Origin: Maricaulis sp965657935
Lineage (GTDB): Bacteria; Pseudomonadota; Alphaproteobacteria; Caulobacterales; Maricaulaceae
NCBI GenBank assembly: GCA_965657935.1
Contig: CBFHQE010000130.1
Span: forward strand, 1 to 7,386
Direction: 5' to 3'
DNA length: 7,386 nt
This document shows, piece by piece, positions 1 to 6,475 of this stretch (within the stretch, counting starts at the first letter, position 1; every line of letters starts with the position of its first letter). A model generated the notes under the pieces. That model ran no database searches. It was given only the letters and a program-made list of their open reading frames with translations, and was not told where the DNA came from. Made by a program: the position numbers and the translations under genes.

Positions 1-616
1 GGGTGTAATACACATACCGGCCATCGGGCGAGAAGATCGGCTCCCCCTGCTCTTTCTGGAACGCCTCACTGGGCCGCGCGACCAGCTGGACGCCATTCCC
101 GCCCAGAACGTGATACATCCAGATCTCGCCGGTCCCGGCGGACCGCGACGTCGTGAAGTGTTTGCGCGCCGCGATATAGCGACCATCCGGCGACCAGGTC
201 GGATTGTTCAGAAGACGGAAGCTTTCGCTGGTGATCTGCCGGCGGTTTTCACCATCAGCATCCATCACCCAGATATTGTCGCCGCCACCGGCATCGGACG
301 TGAAGGCAATCTGTGAACCGTCCGGCGAAAAGCGCGGCTGGATCTCCCATGCCAGGCCTGAGGCTATATTCGTCGCCTCACCACCCGCCATCGGGATGGT
401 GTAGATATCACCCAGGAGGTCAAACACGATGGTCTGACCGTCCGGAGAGACGTCCAGACTCATCCAGGTCCCTTCACTTACATTGATTGGGATTTCGCGG
501 GTTTCCATCGGCGGATTGGTGACATCCCAACCCGTTTCTTCTTCATCCTGGAAGGCGAAAGCCGGCGTACCCGCCAGCATAGTGGTGGCGGTCAGGGCCG
601 CGATAAGGCGTTTCAT
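1..616 (-). CDS. Secreted PD40 beta-propeller protein, probable N-terminus of a propeller-amidohydrolase (3' end outside window)
   Basis: The first 205 codons are present and the reading frame runs off the left edge without a stop. Residues 1-21 form a signal peptide: MKR, a hydrophobic core, then a P-A-F-A signal peptidase I site, so the protein is exported. The mature part starts with an acidic linker (QDEEET) and then carries PD40/TolB-like propeller blades with SPDG at residues 57-60, 97-100, 142-145 and 196-199, each followed by a beta strand. From knowledge of the family, alphaproteobacterial proteins with this N-terminus are usually about 1,000 residues or more and continue into an imidazolonepropionase-like metal-dependent amidohydrolase. 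That catalytic half is not visible here, so the enzyme name is inferred; a TolB-like or peptidase-linked propeller is the alternative. The ATG at 614-616 is preceded by GAGGGG six bases upstream. The gene lies 92 bases downstream of the SulP gene on the same strand. Confidence 0.8.
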   Translation of the reverse strand, partial: MKRLIAALTATTMLAGTPAFAFQDEEETGWDVTNPPMETREIPINVSEGTWMSLDVSPDGQTIVFDLLGDIYTIPMAGGEATNIASGLAWEIQPRFSPDGSQIAFTSDAGGGDNIWVMDADGENRRQITSESFRLLNNPTWSPDGRYIAARKHFTTSRSAGTGEIWMYHVLGGNGVQLVARPSEAFQKEQGEPIFSPDGRYVYYT

Positions 617-622
617 CTTGTT

Positions 623-628
623 CCCCTC
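623..628 (-). promoter_or_regulatory. Ribosome binding site of the PD40 protein
   Basis: The minus strand reads GAGGGG, followed by six bases and the ATG. This fixes the start of the secreted protein and agrees with the signal peptide beginning at that Met. Confidence 0.75.
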
Positions 629-651
629 AACAGATTTGTTGCACTCAAACT

Positions 652-661
652 AGAGCGCTCT
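652..661. promoter_or_regulatory. 10-bp perfect palindrome, candidate operator
   Basis: AGAGCGCTCT is a perfect inverted repeat in the 92-base gap between the SulP stop and the PD40 start, 35 bases upstream of the ATG. On the minus strand it lies between weak -35-like (TTGTGA, 669-674) and -10-like (TAGTTT, 647-652) hexamers separated by 16 bases. A repressor site would fit that position. The hexamers match consensus poorly, so both promoter and operator are tentative. No U-tract follows, so it is not an intrinsic terminator. Confidence 0.25.
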
Positions 662-708
662 GCGGGGATCACAAAACTAACAGATCCGTAACGTAAGTCG
701 CAGTCGCG

Positions 709-2379
709 TCAGTGAGCGCCGCCCATACGCCCCAGCTTGACACCATAATCGACTGCCAACCGGTAATCCGGGTCGTCATCACTATCGACCATCAGCTGGC
801 CGGCCTTCGACAGGAGGCGGTGACAATCGCGGCTCAGATGCCGCAATTCCAGGCGTTTGCCAGCAGCATTGTATTTCAGCGCGAGGTCCTCGATTTCCTG
901 CAGGGCTGACTGGTCGACCACACGGCTGTCAGCAAAGTCGATGATGACATGGTCCGGATCACCCTCGATGTCGAACAGCTCCATGAAGGAGGTCGCTGAA
1001 CCGAAAAAGAGCGGACCGTCGACCTGGTAGACCTTCTCGCCCGCTTCACCCTCGGATTCGCGCGCGTGAATATGAGAGGCAGCCTTCCAAGCATAAACCA
1101 GTGCAGAAACGATGACACCGACAACAACCGCGATGGCGAGGTCGGCATAAACCGTCACACCGGTCACCAGGATGATGACAAAGGCGTCAGACCGCGGGAT
1201 CCGGCGCATGATGCGCAGGCTCTGCCAGGCAAAGGTGCCTATAACGACCATGAACATGACGCCGACCAGCGCCGCGAGCGGAATGCGCTCGATCAGCGAG
1301 GACGCAAACAGGATGAAGGCCAGAAGGAAGAGCGCTGCCGCAATGCCGGCAATGCGCAGGCGACCGCCGGATTTAACATTGATCATCGACTGGCCGATCA
1401 TCGCGCACCCGCCCATGCCGCCAAAAAATCCGGTAACAATATTCGCAGCGCCCTGGGCCACACATTCCTGCGACGCACCGCCCTTGCGACCGGTAATCTC
1501 GCCAACAAGGTTGAGCGTCAAAAGGCTCTCGATCAAGCCGATCGCAGCCAGGATGATCGCGTAGGGGAAGATGATCTCCAGCGTCTCGAAATTCAGCGGC
1601 ACGCTCGGGATATGGAAGGCCGGCAGGCCACCGCTGATCGAGGCCAGGTCGCCCACCGTCGGGACCTCAAGACCAAAGGCGATAACGATGCCCGCGGTGA
1701 CGAGAATCCCCATCAAGGGCGCCGGTATCAGCTTGGTCAGCTTGGGCGTACCCCAGATGACCAGCATGGTCAGACCTGTCAGGCCGAGCATCAAGATCAA
1801 CTCCGGCATGGCCAGCCACTCGCCGCCGAGCGCCCCATGGCCACCGCCGCCATGATCCGAGCCGGGAACCTGGAAAAGTTTCAGCTGGGCCAGGCCGATC
1901 ACGATCGCCAGACCGTTTACAAAACCGAGCATGACCGGGTGCGGAACCATGCGGATAAACTTGCCGAGACGAAAAACGCCTGCAGCGACCTGGAGGATAC
2001 CCATCAGTACAACCGTCGCGAACAGATATTCAACGCCCTGCGTCGCCACAAGGTGGACCATCACCACGGCCAGAGCACCGGTCGCGCCGGAGATCATGCC
2101 GCGACGGCCACCGAACAGCGCCGTAATAAGGCCGACAATGAAGGCCGCATAGAGCCCGACCAGCGGCTCAACGCCTGCCACGAACGCAAATGCCACGGCT
2201 TCCGGGACCAGGGCCAGGGCGACTGTGAGCCCCGCCAGGACCTCGATGCGCAGCTGACCCACGGTCAGTTCCGGCAGTTCACCGCGATTGCGGACAGATG
2301 CGGATAGGCGTTCAGCGAACGCAGCGAGCGTTTTTCGGATCATGGTCTCAGCCGGTTTATGTCTGGATTGGCCTCGCAA
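709..2379 (-). CDS. SulP-family inorganic anion transporter with C-terminal STAS domain
   Basis: The 556-residue product has the usual bacterial SulP length. Residues 40-430 hold a dense series of hydrophobic segments, including the family-type first transmembrane stretch with ALVPEAVAFAF (56-66) and the signature GGMGGCAMIGQSMINVKSGG around 320-339. A C-terminal cytoplasmic STAS domain occupies about 448-548, with the core strand HVIIDF (477-482) and the VVDQSAL loop around Ser491. SulP proteins carry sulfate, bicarbonate or other anions across the inner membrane, usually with Na+ or H+; the substrate here cannot be read from sequence. The loop at 174-186 is rich in His and Gly. This start is a TTG with GAAGG five bases upstream. 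An in-frame ATG at codon 13 (2341-2343) is the alternative but has only a weak ribosome site. The gene is divergent from the sugar transferase. No neighbouring carbonic anhydrase or sulfur gene points to a substrate. Confidence 0.93.
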   Translation of the reverse strand: MRGQSRHKPAETMIRKTLAAFAERLSASVRNRGELPELTVGQLRIEVLAGLTVALALVPEAVAFAFVAGVEPLVGLYAAFIVGLITALFGGRRGMISGATGALAVVMVHLVATQGVEYLFATVVLMGILQVAAGVFRLGKFIRMVPHPVMLGFVNGLAIVIGLAQLKLFQVPGSDHGGGGHGALGGEWLAMPELILMLGLTGLTMLVIWGTPKLTKLIPAPLMGILVTAGIVIAFGLEVPTVGDLASISGGLPAFHIPSVPLNFETLEIIFPYAIILAAIGLIESLLTLNLVGEITGRKGGASQECVAQGAANIVTGFFGGMGGCAMIGQSMINVKSGGRLRIAGIAAALFLLAFILFASSLIERIPLAALVGVMFMVVIGTFAWQSLRIMRRIPRSDAFVIILVTGVTVYADLAIAVVVGVIVSALVYAWKAASHIHARESEGEAGEKVYQVDGPLFFGSATSFMELFDIEGDPDHVIIDFADSRVVDQSALQEIEDLALKYNAAGKRLELRHLSRDCHRLLSKAGQLMVDSDDDPDYRLAVDYGVKLGRMGGAH

Positions 2380-2502
2380 CTACGCCTTCACGCGCCTTTA
2401 GTCCAGCCATTGTGCAGCGCAGCAGCGATGCACTCCCGCGGGCCAGGCTCGCAAACACATTTTTAACCATGCCTTTCAACGAAATCTTCGGTCCGTGCGG
2501 TC
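2380..2502. promoter_or_regulatory. Divergent promoter region between the SulP and sugar transferase genes
   Basis: This 123-base spacer must hold the promoters for both divergent genes. No convincing sigma-70 -35/-10 pair was found on either strand. Recognisable elements are the SulP ribosome site (2385-2389, minus strand), a CCCGCGGG palindrome (2435-2442) and an A/T-rich patch around 2452-2470 containing TTAACCAT. A short frame starting at 2469 runs through to 2582 in another frame and does not look coding. Confidence 0.55.
2452..2470 (+). promoter_or_regulatory. Possible CtrA-like binding site
   Basis: TTAACCAT at 2463-2470 matches the extended half-site of CtrA, the alphaproteobacterial cell-cycle regulator whose full site is TTAA-N7-TTAA. 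Seven bases upstream is CAAA (2452-2455), which matches two of four bases of the other half. The site lies about 33 bases before the sugar transferase ATG and 73 bases upstream of the SulP start, so it could serve either gene. One good half-site in an AT patch may be chance. Confidence 0.3.
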
Positions 2503-4065
2503 ATGCTGGCAAAAAATCGCGAGGATTATGTGGTGGATTACTCAGCGAATTCCAAGCGGACCCCAACGGGTCCGGCCAATGACACGAGTGAAGAGCATGC
2601 AGGTGCGCAGCACGATGCTGCCGCGATCGCGCGCTCGCAGATCCGTGCTCAAGCACGTGCGCCCCGGCACCGGATCAATCGCAAGGCGTTTGGCCGCACA
2701 ATGCAGGCGATCGATATATTCGCGGGCGCCCTGCTGGCCGTGGTCGGCGCTGTTGCCATAAGCGGAGGACAACCCGGCGCTGTTCCGGCGGGTGAACTCT
2801 TCCCGGTCGCCGGATTCGCGGCGCTGGTGCCACTGATGTTGTCGGCGCTGGGCCTTTATCGCATCGAGCCGCGCCACGCGATTGTATGGCGTCTCACCCG
2901 CGCTGTGATCGCAACAGCATCCGTGGGGGCGACGATGCTTATCCTGGGTTTCGGCACCGCGCCTCAAAGTGTTGGCATTCTCGCCATCTATTGCGTGGTC
3001 GCGGTGTCAGCGATGACTTTGCTACACCTGGTCTACGCCGGTTTCATCGGTCACTGGGCCAAGGCGGGACGCCTGGCGCGCAATATCATTCTGGTCGGCG
3101 CCACACCGAATGCCCGCAAGCTCATCCTCGCCAATCAAGGCTCAGGAACGGTCAATGTCGTGGGCTATTTCGACGATCGCAAATCGCGGGCGCCGACGCA
3201 GCTGGCCGGAACGCCGTATCTTGGCACCACGGACGACCTGTTCAACTGGTCCGTCCTGCCCGATGTGGATCGCGTGGTCTTGACGGTCACACCGAAAGCC
3301 GAAGACCGGGTCAAACACCTGCTGGAAAAGCTTCGCGCCCTGCCCCAGCAAGTCATTCTCCTGCTCGACATCAACGGTTTCAATCCGGAGACGACCAGCC
3401 TGGATGATATTGTGGGCGTTCACACCGCGCGCATGTCCGGGCAGGAGGAAAATCTCGGCCGTGTCTTTGCCAAGCGTGTTCAGGACATCGTTTTTGCCAG
3501 CCTGATGACCATCGCCGCCCTGCCCGTCATGGCTCTGATCGCCCTGCTGGTAAAACTCGACAGCCGCGGCCCCGCCCTGTTCGTGCAAAAGCGAGAAGGA
3601 TTCAATGGCCGGCCGATAAGCGTCTACAAGTTCCGCACCATGCGACACGACCCCACGGCAGAGGCCAAGAAGCTGCGCCAGGTCGAGCTCAACGATCCGC
3701 GTGTGACCCGTCTCGGCGGTTTCCTGCGCAAGACCAGCCTGGATGAACTGCCCCAGCTGTTCAATGTTCTGGCCGGTTCCATGTCGCTGGTAGGTCCGCG
3801 CCCACATGCGTACGGCATGCGCACGGGCGGCACGGCTACAGCCAACCTTGTCGCTGAATACGCCCACCGTCACCGCGTCAAACCCGGCATTACCGGCTGG
3901 GCACAGGTCAATGGTTCGCGCGGGCCGCTGCATACACCGGAAACGGCGCGGGAACGCATCAAATGGGATGTCGACTATATCGCCCGTTCGGGATTCTGGT
4001 TTGACCTCTGGATCATGCTCAAGACCGTGCCGGCACTGCTTGGTGACAAGGTCAATATCCGCTAG
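2503..4065 (+). CDS. Polyprenyl-phosphate sugar-1-phosphate transferase (exopolysaccharide initiation)
   Basis: The 520-residue product belongs to the polyprenyl glycosylphosphotransferase (WbaP/WcaJ-like) family. These inner-membrane enzymes move a sugar-1-phosphate from a UDP-sugar to undecaprenyl phosphate, starting a polysaccharide repeat unit. A polar, Arg-rich N-terminus (1-66) is followed by four hydrophobic segments (about 68-88, 100-118, 130-150, 157-180), a Rossmann-like CoA-binding-3 domain (about 193-300, starting with NIILVGAT), a hydrophobic hairpin (about 328-350) and the catalytic domain to the C-terminus. Catalytic-domain landmarks are KREG (363-366), KFRTM (376-380), the SLDELPQ segment with the Asp414-Glu415 dyad, VGPRP (430-434) and PGITGWAQVNG (461-471). 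All key residues are present. In Caulobacter, HfsE, PssY and PssZ are of this type, but the sugar and the paralogue cannot be assigned. The ATG lacks a clear ribosome site; a GTG at 2533 preceded by GAGGA would give 510 residues. Confidence 0.93.
   Translation: MLAKNREDYVVDYSANSKRTPTGPANDTSEEHAGAQHDAAAIARSQIRAQARAPRHRINRKAFGRTMQAIDIFAGALLAVVGAVAISGGQPGAVPAGELFPVAGFAALVPLMLSALGLYRIEPRHAIVWRLTRAVIATASVGATMLILGFGTAPQSVGILAIYCVVAVSAMTLLHLVYAGFIGHWAKAGRLARNIILVGATPNARKLILANQGSGTVNVVGYFDDRKSRAPTQLAGTPYLGTTDDLFNWSVLPDVDRVVLTVTPKAEDRVKHLLEKLRALPQQVILLLDINGFNPETTSLDDIVGVHTARMSGQEENLGRVFAKRVQDIVFASLMTIAALPVMALIALLVKLDSRGPALFVQKREGFNGRPISVYKFRTMRHDPTAEAKKLRQVELNDPRVTRLGGFLRKTSLDELPQLFNVLAGSMSLVGPRPHAYGMRTGGTATANLVAEYAHRHRVKPGITGWAQVNGSRGPLHTPETARERIKWDVDYIARSGFWFDLWIMLKTVPALLGDKVNIR
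2521..2525 (+). promoter_or_regulatory. Shine-Dalgarno-like GAGGA inside the sugar transferase 5' end
   Basis: GAGGA lies seven bases before an in-frame GTG at 2533 (codon 11) and four bases before another at 2530. No comparable site precedes the ATG at 2503. The real start may therefore be GTG 2533. The affected residues are polar and not part of any domain. Confidence 0.45.
4062..4065. other. Interlocked stop codons of two convergent genes (CTAG)
   Basis: The plus-strand sugar transferase ends in TAG at 4063-4065. The minus-strand ATP-grasp gene ends in TAG read from 4064 to 4062. The palindrome CTAG therefore supplies both stops, and there is no intergenic space for a terminator. Confidence 0.95.
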
Positions 4066-5270
4066 GTGAGCGCCTTGGATGGCGTGTCATGCGCGCGCTT
4101 TTCCGTCCACCGCTTGATCAAGGGATGCAACCAGCAGCCCAGCGCCGGGCGCGGGTCACGCACATCAAAGGTCAGGTGTGTATCCGCCGTCAGAGCGCAG
4201 CGCAGCAATCGCGCCGCGCCTGTCAGCAGAGCCCTGACATCACCACCATTGCGCGCCAGCCAGGCCAGACCTGACAGATCACCCTTGGACCAGGCGTAAC
4301 GATGACCGACCGCTGCGCGATCCCAGGCTGACGCCACCGTTTCGGGGCGCTCTCCCAGGGCCAGCTTCAGCATCGCCTCCGACATGCCAGCTCCAGCCCC
4401 TTCAGCGCCACCAAAATTGGCTCCGAGGCGAGGATTGATTTCCAGGAAACTTGTTCGCTGCTGATTTCGGTCCGTCATATACTGGGCACAACCAGCACCC
4501 GTGTAACCAAGCGCCTGAACGAGACGTTCGGTTTGCTCGGCCAGCTCCGGATCGACACGCCGGGTGATGCCCTCAACTGCATATCCCGAGCCGTCCGGCC
4601 GGTCGGTTCGCAAGATCTCGATCTCGCACGCTGTGACCAGACGACCTTCATGCGCGACAAAATAGTGGTTGAGACGATTGCCATCCAGACGCTGTTGTAC
4701 GAGCAATGCCGTGTGGTTGGCTGGCCAGCTCGAGAGATTGTCGCTCAATTCCCTGGCGCTGCGTGCCAGAACCACCTTCTTGCCATTGATGAACTCACCC
4801 TCGCCCACCGGCTTGATCACAACAGGGAACCCGATGCGCTGTGCAGCGGCCTGCAGGTTTTCCAGGCTCTCGACATGCTCGAACGGCGCGATATCGACCC
4901 GGGTCTCCCGGCACAATTCGGCCATCGCAGTCTTGGAAACACAACGCTCAACCAGATCCGGTTGAGGCGATGCGATGCGGGCCTTGCCGTCAAGCGCGCC
5001 GCGATGAGCCGCGACCAGTCGGGTCGCCCGGTCGCTGACCGGAATTAGCACGTCGACCTGCAACTCCACGAGTGCGCGCTCAAGCTCAGCGATGAAAAAG
5101 TGTTCCTTATCCAGCGATGGCAGGACAATCGAACCGTCCGCGCAAGCGGACCATTCTGAATAGTCGGAATAACCATCGGCACCCAGCCAGACCGAATGCC
5201 CGCTGCGTTTTAGCGCTCGCATCAAGGTCAGCGAGGGACGGTAATTCCCGACAAGAAGACAACGAACCAT
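4062..5270 (-). CDS. ATP-grasp ligase-like protein (carbamoyl-phosphate synthase/carboxylate-amine ligase type)
   Basis: The 402-residue soluble protein has no signal peptide or membrane segment. Residues 1-100 form a pre-ATP-grasp Rossmann-like lobe (MVRCLLVGNYRPS, then DVLIPVSD at 73-80). The ATP-grasp fold covers about 107-305: the ATP-binding Lys153 in FPVVIKPVGEGEF, a second strand TALLVQQRLDG (187-197), and the metal-binding segment FLEINPRLGANFGG (275-288) with Glu277 and Asn279. Enzymes of this fold join a carboxylate, activated as acyl phosphate by ATP, to an amine or thiol. The acceptor here is unknown. Residues from about 306 to 402 form a C-terminal extension I do not recognise. 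The ATG at 5268-5270 has AGGAG seven bases upstream. The frame stays open for 82 more codons upstream, but that part overlaps the previous gene and is unlikely to be translated. It is the last gene of the minus-strand group, 37 bases after the acyltransferase. Family certain, reaction unknown. Confidence 0.88.
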   Translation of the reverse strand: MVRCLLVGNYRPSLTLMRALKRSGHSVWLGADGYSDYSEWSACADGSIVLPSLDKEHFFIAELERALVELQVDVLIPVSDRATRLVAAHRGALDGKARIASPQPDLVERCVSKTAMAELCRETRVDIAPFEHVESLENLQAAAQRIGFPVVIKPVGEGEFINGKKVVLARSARELSDNLSSWPANHTALLVQQRLDGNRLNHYFVAHEGRLVTACEIEILRTDRPDGSGYAVEGITRRVDPELAEQTERLVQALGYTGAGCAQYMTDRNQQRTSFLEINPRLGANFGGAEGAGAGMSEAMLKLALGERPETVASAWDRAAVGHRYAWSKGDLSGLAWLARNGGDVRALLTGAARLLRCALTADTHLTFDVRDPRPALGCWLHPLIKRWTEKRAHDTPSKALT

Positions 5271-5277
5271 GGTCTTT

Positions 5278-5282
5278 CTCCT
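5278..5282 (-). promoter_or_regulatory. Ribosome binding site of the ATP-grasp gene
   Basis: AGGAG on the minus strand lies seven bases before ATG 5270. It decides the start against the longer upstream open frame, since the protein from this Met begins directly with the expected Rossmann strand. Confidence 0.8.
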
Positions 5283-5288
5283 GCTCTG

Positions 5289-5305
5289 ATCGCCCAAAAA
5301 GCGAT
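5289..5305 (-). other. Small hairpin in the acyltransferase/ATP-grasp spacer
   Basis: The minus strand reads ATCGC, a seven-base loop TTTTTGG, then GCGAT. This is a perfect five-pair stem just before the ATP-grasp ribosome site and just after the upstream stop codon. There is no trailing U-run, so it is not an intrinsic terminator. It might tune mRNA stability or translation of the downstream gene, or be chance. Confidence 0.2.
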
Positions 5306-5307
5306 AT

Positions 5308-6396
5308 CTAGGCGGCCTTGAAAGCCGCGATCTGATCCAGACGACGCGCGAGCCGCCGCGGCCATGTCTTGAAACGCCCAACCGGCATCCGCTCGTACAG
5401 ACCCAGTGTGTTCGAGCCGAACTGGATAATACGACCGCGCGCGTTCGGCGCATGCACCGCGCCTGAAACCCGATCGATTTGCGCGTTCGACAGGTCCGAC
5501 TTGAAGCGATAATCACCCGCTCCGAGCTCTATTCCCTGTCGGCCGGTTTGCGCGCAATATCGCGCCATTTCCACCAGCAGGAGCAAACCCGGGCTCACAC
5601 GCTGATACCTCGCGTCGAAGGCCGGAAACCAGAAGTGCAACACACGGTCACTGGCCATGCCGACGTGGACGGCAGCGATTTCGCCATCAATGCGGAGCGT
5701 CGAACAAAGACCCGAGAAACACTCCGACCGCCGGGCCAGAACGCCCTCGAGCACGCCGCGCGTCCAATTGACAGAAAAAGCATCATAAACGCCGGTGCGC
5801 CGATACTGTTCCCGCTTCAGCTCAATCATTTTCTCAAACGCATCCTCGCGCCGGTCATCCATGCAGAATTCAAATCGGGCCGCATCGCGCTGCAAGCGCC
5901 TATATCGCATGTCGATGTTCTTGATGACGCTTCTGGATCGCGCGCCAATGTCATCACGCCAGGAATCAAATCCAGCACCGACATCGATACACCAGGACCC
6001 ATCGCTGCGGGCGCCACTTGTTTCAAAACAGGACTGATCTGCACGTGCTGACGTAAAGTCGAAGCGGTTGACCCCAACCTGGCCAAGCGCTGTAGAGAGC
6101 AAAACCGGAAGCTCAGTCGGCGCGATGACGCCTTGCACGTCACCGAGCGGCCCCGCCAGTGGTCGGGCGCGCCCAAACGCTTCGAGCTGAAAGGGCAGAA
6201 ACCCGACCGGGTCACCAGACTGGACGATAACAAGCACTCGTGTCGACGCTCTGACGTCCTCACAAATTTCCGAAAATTGCCTGCTGAAGAAGGGGCTGGC
6301 GGAACCGGCATCGGACATGACCCAGCGATCCCACATCGCCTTTTCAGTCGCGGTCAGGTCGCTGGGCAACTTTAGCAATGTCTCGGTTTCGGCCAT
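5308..6396 (-). CDS. GNAT-superfamily acyltransferase, BioF2/CelD-like
   Basis: The 362-residue protein has the length and layout of CelD/BcsL-type GNAT proteins, which transfer an acyl or aminoacyl group, often to polysaccharides or their precursors. The N-terminal half carries LTATEKAMWDRWV (14-26) and SPFFSRQFSEI (34-44), the usual entry of this family. The BioF2-like acetyltransferase domain spans about 150-305: RSRSVIKNIDMRYRRL (153-168), then IDGEIAAVHVGM (236-247), VLHFWFPAFDARYQRVSPGLLL (252-273) and GIELGAGDYRFKSDLS (288-303). There is no signal peptide or membrane segment. In Caulobacter, HfsK, a protein of this broad type, acts on holdfast polysaccharide; orthology is not shown here. 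The chosen ATG has GAGGA four bases upstream. An ATG at 6505-6507 with GGGAG seven bases upstream would add 37 residues and overlap the preceding gene by 32 bases. It sits between the GH5-like and ATP-grasp genes, probably in one operon. Confidence 0.87.
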   Translation of the reverse strand: MAETETLLKLPSDLTATEKAMWDRWVMSDAGSASPFFSRQFSEICEDVRASTRVLVIVQSGDPVGFLPFQLEAFGRARPLAGPLGDVQGVIAPTELPVLLSTALGQVGVNRFDFTSARADQSCFETSGARSDGSWCIDVGAGFDSWRDDIGARSRSVIKNIDMRYRRLQRDAARFEFCMDDRREDAFEKMIELKREQYRRTGVYDAFSVNWTRGVLEGVLARRSECFSGLCSTLRIDGEIAAVHVGMASDRVLHFWFPAFDARYQRVSPGLLLLVEMARYCAQTGRQGIELGAGDYRFKSDLSNAQIDRVSGAVHAPNARGRIIQFGSNTLGLYERMPVGRFKTWPRRLARRLDQIAAFKAA

Positions 6397-6400
6397 CAAT

Positions 6401-6405
6401 TCCTC
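6401..6405 (-). promoter_or_regulatory. Ribosome binding site of the acyltransferase gene
   Basis: GAGGA on the minus strand lies four bases before ATG 6396. The spacing is slightly short. A competing GGGAG (7 bases before ATG 6507) exists, so the start is not fully settled; the domain layout favours 6396. Confidence 0.5.
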
Positions 6406-6475
6406 AACTCGGCGCGGGTGATCCGCAGCGCAGCTCACGACGCGCCAGGTCGTGCCAGGAGCCACCTCACCCGAC

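Noticed and set aside
1066..2307. A 413-residue open frame on the plus strand across the SulP gene
   Set aside because: It is exactly antisense to a clearly conserved transporter. Its product is a low-complexity mix rich in Asp, Arg, Gln and His with no domain, as expected from an antisense frame in a high-GC gene.
2298..2582. A plus-strand open frame, including a 37-codon stretch from ATG 2469, before the sugar transferase
   Set aside because: It overlaps the SulP 5' end and the sugar transferase start in another frame. The product has no family features and no good ribosome site, so a leader peptide cannot be supported.
3142..3933. A 263-residue minus-strand open frame inside the sugar transferase
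   Set aside because: It lies fully antisense to the catalytic and Rossmann-like domains of a conserved enzyme, and shows no recognisable motif or ribosome site.
5289..5305. Intrinsic terminator after the acyltransferase gene
   Set aside because: The stem has only five pairs, the T-run is in the loop rather than after the stem, and the downstream gene is close and co-directional.
5271..5516. 82-codon upstream extension of the ATP-grasp gene
   Set aside because: It overlaps the end of the acyltransferase gene, has no domain content, and a strong ribosome site marks ATG 5270 as the start.
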